Of a stretch of 6,602 nt of DNA, positions 1-6,602 are shown one piece after another (positions within the stretch are counted from its first letter, which is position 1; each line of letters opens with the position of its first letter). The stretch is taken from the NCBI GenBank assembly GCA_016765335.1, contig JAESQE010000337.1, forward strand, positions 1 to 6,602, written 5' to 3'. The position numbers were made by a program, and so were the translations under genes. The notes below the pieces were generated by a model. That model saw only the letters and a program-made list of their open reading frames with translations. It ran no database searches and was not told the origin of the DNA. Origin of the DNA: Planctomycetaceae bacterium (GTDB lineage: Bacteria > Planctomycetota > Planctomycetia > Planctomycetales > Planctomycetaceae).

Positions 1-1
1 T

Positions 2-489
2 AACGATCAGCTGCGTTTGATTGCACAGAATTATGATCTCTCCTGGGTGTATCTTGCGAATTTGAATCGCACAAAACCAGAACAAATTCGTTCCGGGCAA
101 AAACTCAAAGTGCTCAAAGGCCCTTTCAACGCAGTGATTGACTTGCACGATTATCGAATCACGATTCATGCTCATGGATATTACGTTTGCAGTTTTCCGA
201 TTGGAACCGGAAAAGATGGAGCAACGCCCACCGGGAAATATCCAATTCTCAACAAAGAACAAAACCCGACCTATTACGGATCGAGTAATGTGATTGGTCG
301 TGACGATCCAATGAACCCACTTGGCGAACACTGGATTGACCTGGGCAATAGCTATGGAATCCATGGAACAATCAACCCCGAATCAATCGGTCAGTCGGTT
401 CCAAGGGCTGCATTCGCATGCATAACGCCGATGTCGCACAGGTGTATGACTTGCTGACGCTGAAGTCTGTGGTGACCATTCGAAAATAG
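2..489 (+). pseudogene. LysM–YkuD L,D-transpeptidase, 5' partial, frameshifted at the catalytic motif
   Basis: The family crosslinks peptidoglycan (or attaches proteins to it) in the cell envelope using a catalytic Cys. The frame is open from the left edge (base 2), so the N-terminus, probably including an export signal, lies outside. The first ~38 residues look like the end of a LysM peptidoglycan-binding domain ([10 protein letters not shown], then [10 protein letters not shown]). The YkuD domain follows, with [17 protein letters not shown] and the conserved His in GIHGT (about 359-373). The uninterrupted frame then stops at 457 with an unrelated tail. Reading from 409 in the next frame gives C-I-R-M-H-N-A-D and a normal YkuD ending ([13 protein letters not shown]) to a TAG at 487-489. 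One extra G in the GGG at 405-407 would restore the expected P-R-G-C-I-R-M. Domain assignment is firm. Whether the gene is truly broken or a base was missed in sequencing cannot be told from here. Confidence 0.85.
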
Positions 490-534
490 TACGCATTCGC
501 GTATTTGTTGAATTTGGTATAAGAAGCCTGTTTT

Positions 535-1140
535 ATGATTCAAGCCTGTTTGTTTGACATGGGAAATGTGCTCGTCAGTTTTTCTCATGAGCAGATGCTA
601 CAACAGATGGCTGCGGTTTGTGATTGTGATCCAGAGTTTCTGCGAGAATGGTTGTTTGAATCGGGCAGATTACTCGACTACGAACGTGGTCATACCAGCG
701 ATGACGAATTGCACGATCAGATCGAACTTGCAGTCGGCAAAACAGTCAATCGTCAGGAGCTTCGCTGGGCAGCTTCGGATATTTTCTCGCAAAACAGTCA
801 GCTGATCCCGTTACTTAAATCATTGCGTCAATCAGGAATGAAGCTGGTCTTACTTTCGAACACAAGTCGGATTCACTTCGAGCACATTCAGAAACATTTC
901 TCCATTCTAGAGCACTTCGACAGCTTTGTACTTTCTTACGAAGTCGGTTTGTTGAAGCCGGAATTGGAAATTTACAAACTCGCAGTTCAGCAAGCAATCG
1001 CCTTGCCCGAACAATGCTTCTTCACCGATGATATTCAAAAAAACATTCTGGCTGCCAGACAAGCAGGCCTGCACGCTGAGCAGTATCAAAACGTAGAACA
1101 GCTTACGCAAGAACTGAATCGATTGATTGAATCCGAGTGA
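535..1140 (+). CDS. HAD-superfamily hydrolase (YihX-like phosphatase, subfamily IA)
   Basis: Predicted cytoplasmic phosphatase of 201 residues, a usual length for this group. Motif I is FDMGNVL with the nucleophile Asp8; the second motif I Asp is Gly10, as in the FDxGNV subgroup that includes E. coli YihX (glucose-1-phosphate phosphatase). A helical cap covers about residues 15-85. Motif II is LLSNTSR (Ser108-Thr110), motif III the Lys of LLKPE (Lys141), and motif IV FFTDD (Asp165-Asp166). The core is complete, so the enzyme is probably active, but the substrate cannot be read from sequence and could be a sugar phosphate or another small phosphate ester. The ATG at 535 puts motif I at the expected distance from the N-terminus. 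A purine stretch (aagaag, 521-526) is a weak possible ribosome site. The gene starts 45 bp after the transpeptidase frame ends, so co-transcription is possible but not shown. Confidence 0.9.
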   Translation: MIQACLFDMGNVLVSFSHEQMLQQMAAVCDCDPEFLREWLFESGRLLDYERGHTSDDELHDQIELAVGKTVNRQELRWAASDIFSQNSQLIPLLKSLRQSGMKLVLLSNTSRIHFEHIQKHFSILEHFDSFVLSYEVGLLKPELEIYKLAVQQAIALPEQCFFTDDIQKNILAARQAGLHAEQYQNVEQLTQELNRLIESE

Positions 1141-1220
1141 TTGCTTCCGCGTATTTGCCAGCGGCATTAACTTTTCTCTCAACTTGTAGGCTGATACAAT
1201 TGATTTGAATTACAAATATT

Positions 1221-1251
1221 ACCGAGAAAACAACGATAAGAAACTCTCGGT
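1221..1251. other. Possible stem-loop downstream of the HAD gene
   Basis: The arms accgaga (1221-1227) and tctcggt (1245-1251) can form a perfect 7-bp stem around a 17-nt loop, 80 bp after the HAD stop. It lacks a T-run, so it is not a standard intrinsic terminator. It could be a transcript-end structure, part of a leader, or chance. Confidence 0.25.
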
Positions 1252-1296
1252 TTGGATTAAGTATGAGAAACTGTTTTCCTTTAGTATTTGTGAAAA

Positions 1297-1316
1297 CCCG
1301 TGTCCACCCGTGGCTG
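1297..1316 (+). repeat. Interspersed repeat phrase, upstream copy
   Basis: The phrase ccgtgtccacccgtggct (1298-1315) matches the reverse complement of 2106-2123 at 16 of 18 positions. Its first 15 bases match the copy in the same orientation at 2280-2294 at 14 of 15. It therefore belongs to the same repeat family as the region downstream of the DUF2293 gene. It contains the GTG at 1300, which argues against that codon being a real start. Confidence 0.7.
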
Positions 1317-1360
1317 TTTCGTCTTGAATCAGAATGTGTTTCGTGTGTGTACTGATAAAT

Positions 1361-1365
1361 GGAAG
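1361..1365 (+). promoter_or_regulatory. Ribosome binding site deciding the DUF2293 start
   Basis: GGAAG lies 6 bases before the ATG at 1372. It supports that start over the in-frame GTG at 1300, which has no comparable site and sits inside a repeat. Confidence 0.55.
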
Positions 1366-1371
1366 TTTCAA

Positions 1372-2040
1372 ATGAGTGACATTGTTTATGCACCAGGGCC
1401 AAGCTCAACCACTGTGTATGCACCGGGCGGTTCTGTCTTGACTGCGCCGGCTGATTGGGTTTTGTTGCCGCCGGGTGATGCTGCGTTAACGCGGAGAGTC
1501 AAAGCAGCTGGTGAGCATTGGGTGGTGCAGGAGAAAAAAGGACGTCGCAGCTTTTCTAAAGGAGTTTGGGCGCCTGCATCTACGATTGATCAAATTCGCA
1601 AAGATTTGGAAGCTGAACGGTCTACAGAATCGTACGCAAAACGCAAAGTGGCTGACGCGAAACGGCGAGAAAAAGTTCAAACGGAATACGTCGGCGATTT
1701 TTTCCAGACGGTGTTAGAATTTTTGGACTTTCATGTTGATCATGCAAAGCTTGCTCAGCAGATGGCTCAAGCGATTACCGATCATGCAACGCCAGTGGGC
1801 AGTGGAACGGTGGCTCGCACAAAGCGTATTCCTGTCGAGCAACGCGCAGAAGCAGCTGTCATCGCCTGGATGCGACATCAAACCACAGCTTACGATTCCA
1901 TGAAAATCCCCCGAGTCAAAGGCAAACGCCGCGAAGTGCGCCGCATGTTAGCTTCGCGGTCCAAGCAACTGTTGAGGCAGTACCGAAAAGGAGAATCGAT
2001 CTCCAATGATTGCCCACTTCAGCAGGTCTTTTCAGGATGA
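1372..2040 (+). CDS. DUF2293 domain protein of unknown function
   Basis: The protein has 222 residues from the ATG at 1372. Its C-terminal part (about 156-206) matches my memory of DUF2293: RAEAAVIAWMRHQTTAYD, then a very basic stretch (IPRVKGKRREVRRML) and LLRQYRKGE. His169, Tyr174 and the Arg/Lys cluster at 181-191 stand out. The N-terminus has two copies of VYAPG (5-9 and 15-19), followed by a predicted beta region with WVVQEKKGRR and GVWAP, then a charged helix (about 72-105) that may be a coiled coil. The segment HATPVGSGTVARTKRIP (138-154) looks conserved in my recollection. There is no signal peptide or membrane segment, so it is probably cytoplasmic. The basic C-terminus would suit nucleic-acid binding, but that is inference. 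Repeat phrases lie on both sides, suggesting an independent unit. Family call fairly sure; function unknown. Confidence 0.8.
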   Translation: MSDIVYAPGPSSTTVYAPGGSVLTAPADWVLLPPGDAALTRRVKAAGEHWVVQEKKGRRSFSKGVWAPASTIDQIRKDLEAERSTESYAKRKVADAKRREKVQTEYVGDFFQTVLEFLDFHVDHAKLAQQMAQAITDHATPVGSGTVARTKRIPVEQRAEAAVIAWMRHQTTAYDSMKIPRVKGKRREVRRMLASRSKQLLRQYRKGESISNDCPLQQVFSG

Positions 2041-2046
2041 ATTTTG

Positions 2047-2135
2047 AACCACCAAGACACGAAGATGGTTAGCCACAGAGACCACAGAGAAATAAAAAAG
2101 AAATCAGCCATGGATGGACACGGATTTCCACGGAT
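2047..2135 (-). repeat. Composite interspersed repeat: three phrase types in a row
   Basis: Three phrases follow the DUF2293 stop: ccaccaagacacgaag (2049-2064), agccacagagaccacagaga (2071-2090) and agccatggatggacacgg (2106-2123), with an extra ccacggat at 2128-2135. The second contains ccacagag twice. The second and third recur inverted at 2297-2306 and 2278-2291. No stop-free, protein-like frame of note crosses them. From memory, phrases of this kind recur between genes in planctomycete and some other bacterial genomes; their function is not known to me. Strand is assigned relative to the 1297 and 2278 copies. Confidence 0.7.
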
Positions 2136-2214
2136 AAAAAAGCGAGGGATGGCTCGGCCAAAATTGGTTGGGCTACCCTTGAGATCCTTGATCAAAAGCA
2201 ACTTGTTTTAACCT

Positions 2215-2275
2215 CGGGTGCCTGCGGCACTCACACGACCCTGAACGGGATCGTATGAGCTACCCGGTGCTTTTT
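2215..2275 (+). terminator. Hairpin cluster ending in a T-run (possible terminator)
   Basis: Two stems lie side by side: gtgcc/ggcac (2218-2222 with 2226-2230, loop tgc), and a long imperfect stem from 2230 to 2259 pairing ctcacacgaccc with gggatcgtatgag across the loop tgaac, with one mismatch and one bulged base. The arms cgggt (2215-2219) and acccg (2262-2266) can close around both. TTTTT follows at 2271-2275. This could end transcription from the DUF2293 gene, though it lies about 175 bp past that stop. It may equally be a structured core of the surrounding repeat element. Confidence 0.4.
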
Positions 2276-2277
2276 AT

Positions 2278-2306
2278 ATCCGTGTCCATCCGTGCTCTCT
2301 GTGGCT
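2278..2306 (+). repeat. Interspersed repeat, inverted partner copy
   Basis: atccgtgtccatcc (2278-2291) is the exact reverse complement of 2112-2125, and ctctgtggct (2297-2306) is the exact reverse complement of 2071-2080. The two pairs are nested, so 2071-2306 is an imperfect inverted repeat around a 152-bp centre. The copy ends 29 bp before the cupin start and so lies in its 5' leader or promoter region. Confidence 0.75.
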
Positions 2307-2335
2307 ATATTTGATTTCAAAAAGGGCAATTCTCA

Positions 2336-2659
2336 ATGAACAACCTCTTCGCAGATTTACCGACAGCTCTTCCCGAGGAGCTGATTGAAGTTTTGGTTCA
2401 GGGCATGCACGTTCGTATTGAACGGATTATATCAACAGGACAAAGCAGTCCCGAGGATTTCTGGTACGATCAACATCAAGCGGAATGGGTGATCGTGCTT
2501 CAAGGCGAAGCAAAGCTGCAATTTGAAGGCGACCAGCAAACACAGCACATGCAGCCCGGTGATCATGTTTTGATTCCAGCTCACACAAAACACCGCATCG
2601 CTTGGACAACTCGAAGCGAACCAACAGTCTGGCTGGCGATCTTTTTTGGTGAGCCTTGA
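2336..2659 (+). CDS. Small single-domain cupin protein
   Basis: This 107-residue protein has the pattern of a family of short planctomycete and proteobacterial cupins: NLFADLP at the start, VRIERIISTG, SPEDFWYDQ, a beta segment EWVIVLQGEAKLQFEG (50-65), then motif 2 PGDHVLIPAHTKHRI (74-88). Glu50, His83 and His86 are candidate metal ligands. The usual motif 1 His-x-His pair is absent: the equivalent stretch is YDQHQAE with only His47, so metal binding is uncertain. Such proteins have no single known role; sugar, amino-acid or sensor functions all occur in the fold. It is cytoplasmic, with no signal peptide. An AAGGG-like site (about 2321-2326) precedes the ATG by nine bases. The repeat-rich region upstream and a hairpin downstream (2748-2774) suggest a single-gene transcript. 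Confidence 0.85.
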   Translation: MNNLFADLPTALPEELIEVLVQGMHVRIERIISTGQSSPEDFWYDQHQAEWVIVLQGEAKLQFEGDQQTQHMQPGDHVLIPAHTKHRIAWTTRSEPTVWLAIFFGEP

Positions 2660-2747
2660 ATGCGATGTTGAAATCAATTGTTGCTTGACAAAAAGAATTC
2701 GCACGTTTAGTGTTCAAGAGTACCTGCTGCTTTATGTCTAAAGATTC

Positions 2748-2774
2748 ATAGGCACGACTTTGAGTCGTGCCTAT
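2748..2774. other. Perfect 12-bp stem-loop between cupin and secreted-protein genes
   Basis: ataggcacgact (2748-2759) and agtcgtgcctat (2763-2774) are exact reverse complements with a 3-base loop (ttg). The stem ends 14 bp before the ATG at 2789. The following bases (tattta) are A/T-rich but not a real T-run. It may terminate the cupin transcript 88 bp after its stop, act as a leader hairpin for the next gene, or be a REP-like repeat. The sequence alone does not separate these. Confidence 0.7.
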
Positions 2775-2788
2775 TATTTAGGGTAGAG

Positions 2789-4642
2789 ATGGAAAAATTA
2801 AAGATGAAAATCTCAAGTTCGGCAACTGATCTTCGAATCCTTATATTGCTATTTGTTCTTGCATTGGTGCATATTGCAGGCAGTGGCAACTTGCTGTTTG
2901 CTCAGGGGAATCGAAAATTATCTGGCCCCCAAACTGCCTACAGGGATTTGGCTTCTCACATCGCATTGGGGAGTGATTTCGAATGGGACTCTCTGGAAAA
3001 CGCAGACCGCTGGGAGCGGGCGACTCTTAAGAACTTAGGTACCTTGCGATCTCTTGCCTCCCGGGGAAACACCCGGGAAGGGGATATTCTGGTCGAAGTT
3101 GTTGATGATGTCAGCGATTTTATTGTCAAAAATGATGAAATTGTTGTGATCTTAACATCCCGAGATCCGTTTTCGATTCCCGCTGCATTTTTGAGTGCTT
3201 ATACCCGAGCTGTTGCAGCTGCAAAACTGAGGGCTCTGAATAGGCGCTGGGATCTATTCATTCGCGAGCAGTGGAAACAGATGTGGAAGGTTGCAGAAAC
3301 CTTTGCTCCTGAAAACGAACAAATAGGAATTGCCATTTACAATCCCTTGGATAATCAACCGTATGCAGTCAATACGACTGATCAGACCATTCACCATTGC
3401 ACTGTTCGAGTTGTCTGGAAATCGATACAGGGGAGAGATATCGAGGGCTATTACTTTTTCAATGCTTGGTCCCCTGGAGTGAAAAAGACGTTAATATTAG
3501 GTCAAGCCTGGAGTGTGAATTACAATATCAACTCTTTTGTCGTGGCTGGGGAACTGGCTGTTTTCTGTGATGAGTTTCGTCAAAAGGCAGTGGTCACCGA
3601 GTTTCCAGAAGTACGAAAATATGCATTGAATGCTGTATTGGATTGGGCAGAGAAAAAGATGGACTTAATGCTGTTTCGAGAAGCTCGTGAACAGCTTATC
3701 CCTTTAACCAAAGAGTTCGCCAAGCTGAATGAGACAAAGTATCGAAACGAAAAGTTGTTAGCCCTGGCTGATAAATATGAAAAGCAGGAAGCAGAATTAG
3801 CAAAGGTTTGCTTTAAGGGAATACGCTTTCGAGGCCAATGGAAACAGAAACGCAAGAATGGGATGGTAGGACTCGAATTTAACGGGTTCGATAAAGATAC
3901 CCAGGATATCAAAGCTGTTCTGTTCGATCATTTTGGAACATTCGAGCAGCTCAAGCCGTTGATTGGTCGCATTGCACCTCATCCTGAAACGAAAACATTT
4001 CGTATCTCCCTCAAAGGGATGCGCGGGGTAGGGCTTCAGCAAAATCCGGCATCGATCCCATCCACTAAAAACCTGCTGGTTGCAGCCAGCACAGTCGAAT
4101 ACGAATTTAATTACGATGACGGAATTCTTTCCACGACTATTACGGGGAGTTCAAAAACGAGAGATCGGGAACAACTGACACGTTCAATGCTTGAGGCAAA
4201 GCTGGAACTGAAAATCGAACGGGATAGCTTGTCTTCAAGTACTGTCGAAAACTCAGAAGAATTGCTGACCGAATACTCTCAACCGGGAACGACCTATTCT
4301 GGATCTTGGAAATTCATACGCAAGGAAGGAAAAGTCATGGTTCGTTTTTATAAATCAGATGATCCTAAGTTGCCCATCCGTGCCAAGCTTTATGCTCCAG
4401 GTAAATCGACGAATTTCAAGGAACTGGTTGGATCTATTGAGCCTGATCCAGATGATGGGCAGCCTGTGCTTCAGCTTAATTCATCACCGACAAGCGGTCG
4501 TGTGCTCAGAGCCCCTCGAATCGTTTGCACTGAAAGTCTTCTCGTGAAAGGGCAGACCACCAAGTACAAATTCAGAATGTCTGAAAATGGTTTGGTCGGT
4601 GAAAATGAACAAGGCTTTAAGTTCAAGCTTCGAAAAAGATAG
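2789..4642 (+). CDS. Exported protein of unknown function with duplicated C-terminal domain
   Basis: I do not recognise a named family for this 617-residue protein. A charged N-terminus and hydrophobic stretch (about 15-38, LRILILLFVLALVHIA) ending in LLFAQ look like a Sec signal peptide with cleavage near residue 38-39, so it should leave the cytoplasm. Residues 45-175 are largely helical, 178-260 beta-rich (NAWSPG, ILGQAWSVNY), and 280-340 a charged, probably coiled-coil helix. Two similar segments follow, about 345-454 and 503-609. They share G-x-W-K (349-352, 505-508), an L-[IV]-G-x-I-x-P-x-P core (Gly393, Gly548), S/T-x-x-LLV (about 426-431, 582-586) and Y-x-F (438-440, 593-595). A charged linker of ~48 residues separates them. 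AGGG at 2780-2783 supports the ATG at 2789; Met6 (2804) is an alternative. It is convergent with the acyl-CoA dehydrogenase gene. Confidence 0.8.
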   Translation: MEKLKMKISSSATDLRILILLFVLALVHIAGSGNLLFAQGNRKLSGPQTAYRDLASHIALGSDFEWDSLENADRWERATLKNLGTLRSLASRGNTREGDILVEVVDDVSDFIVKNDEIVVILTSRDPFSIPAAFLSAYTRAVAAAKLRALNRRWDLFIREQWKQMWKVAETFAPENEQIGIAIYNPLDNQPYAVNTTDQTIHHCTVRVVWKSIQGRDIEGYYFFNAWSPGVKKTLILGQAWSVNYNINSFVVAGELAVFCDEFRQKAVVTEFPEVRKYALNAVLDWAEKKMDLMLFREAREQLIPLTKEFAKLNETKYRNEKLLALADKYEKQEAELAKVCFKGIRFRGQWKQKRKNGMVGLEFNGFDKDTQDIKAVLFDHFGTFEQLKPLIGRIAPHPETKTFRISLKGMRGVGLQQNPASIPSTKNLLVAASTVEYEFNYDDGILSTTITGSSKTRDREQLTRSMLEAKLELKIERDSLSSSTVENSEELLTEYSQPGTTYSGSWKFIRKEGKVMVRFYKSDDPKLPIRAKLYAPGKSTNFKELVGSIEPDPDDGQPVLQLNSSPTSGRVLRAPRIVCTESLLVKGQTTKYKFRMSENGLVGENEQGFKFKLRKR

Positions 4643-4740
4643 GTAAGCACAAAGATTCCTGTCCGTTGGGATGCGTAAAGCGGTCGCCAACTTGTCATTC
4701 AGTTTACTGATGCCCAGTGACGAAACACAAAAAAACGGAA

Positions 4741-6602
<1,862 letters not shown>

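Larger units (their letters stand above)
1141..1371. other. Non-coding gap between HAD and DUF2293 genes
   Basis: This 231-bp gap holds a weak hairpin (1221-1251), one interspersed repeat phrase (1297-1316) and the ribosome site for the next gene. 'tacaat' near 1194 resembles a -10 box, but I see no convincing -35 partner. No credible small gene is present: the open frame beginning with GTG at 1300 starts inside the repeat phrase and merely runs into the DUF2293 gene. Confidence 0.55.

Noticed and set aside
401..411. Programmed -1 frameshifting in the transpeptidase gene
   Set aside because: A -1 shift here would restore the frame, but there is no X-XXY-YYZ slippery heptamer in the right phase, and I saw no obvious stimulatory structure. 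A missing G is simpler.
391..588. 65-residue minus-strand open frame over the transpeptidase end and HAD start
   Set aside because: It overlaps two recognisable plus-strand coding regions and shows no protein-like features.
1300..1371. 24-residue N-terminal extension of the DUF2293 protein from a GTG
   Set aside because: The GTG sits inside an intergenic repeat phrase, the extension looks like no family sequence, and GGAAG lies at good distance from the ATG at 1372.
1297..2125. Insertion sequence carrying the DUF2293 gene as transposase
   Set aside because: DUF2293 shows no DDE, HUH or serine recombinase motif, and I found no target-site duplication.
1297..2306. CRISPR array
   Set aside because: The repeat copies differ in orientation, order and spacing, with a gene between them; there are no regular spacers or cas genes.
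2427..2717. Two overlapping open frames on the minus strand across the cupin gene
   Set aside because: They are antisense to a clear cupin, with no recognisable domains and composition typical of shadow frames.

Overview
The window looks like a piece of a planctomycete chromosome, possibly Gimesia-like. This rests on the style of the proteins (a LysM–YkuD transpeptidase, a DUF2293 protein, a large secreted protein of unknown function, a long acyl-CoA dehydrogenase), moderate GC content by eye, weak or absent Shine-Dalgarno sites, and intergenic phrases such as 'ccgtgtccatccgtg' and 'ccaccaagacacgaag', which I recall from planctomycete and related genomes. The assignment is inference from memory; no search was run.

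Layout: 2-489 (+) is the 3' part of an L,D-transpeptidase gene that loses frame exactly at its catalytic Cys motif. 535-1140 (+) encodes a YihX-like HAD phosphatase. 1372-2040 (+) encodes a DUF2293 protein. Both its flanks carry short interspersed repeat phrases: one copy at 1297-1316 and an elaborate repeat and hairpin region between 2041 and 2335. 2336-2659 (+) encodes a small cupin. 2789-4642 (+) encodes a 617-residue exported protein ending in two related domains of about 110 residues; a 12-bp perfect hairpin lies 14 bp before its start. 4741 to the right edge (-) is an acyl-CoA dehydrogenase, convergent with the secreted protein; its reading frame stays open to the window end.

The genes do not form an obvious pathway: cell-wall crosslinking, sugar-phosphate or other small-molecule dephosphorylation, a small cupin, an unknown exported protein and fatty-acid beta-oxidation. 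The first two may share a transcript (45 bp apart). The DUF2293, cupin and secreted-protein genes are each separated by repeat or hairpin DNA and probably form separate units.

I see no transposase, CRISPR array, tRNA, rRNA or defence system. The items most worth a second look are the frameshift in the transpeptidase, the nested inverted repeats around a hairpin-rich island at 2071-2306, and the duplicated C-terminal domain of the secreted protein.
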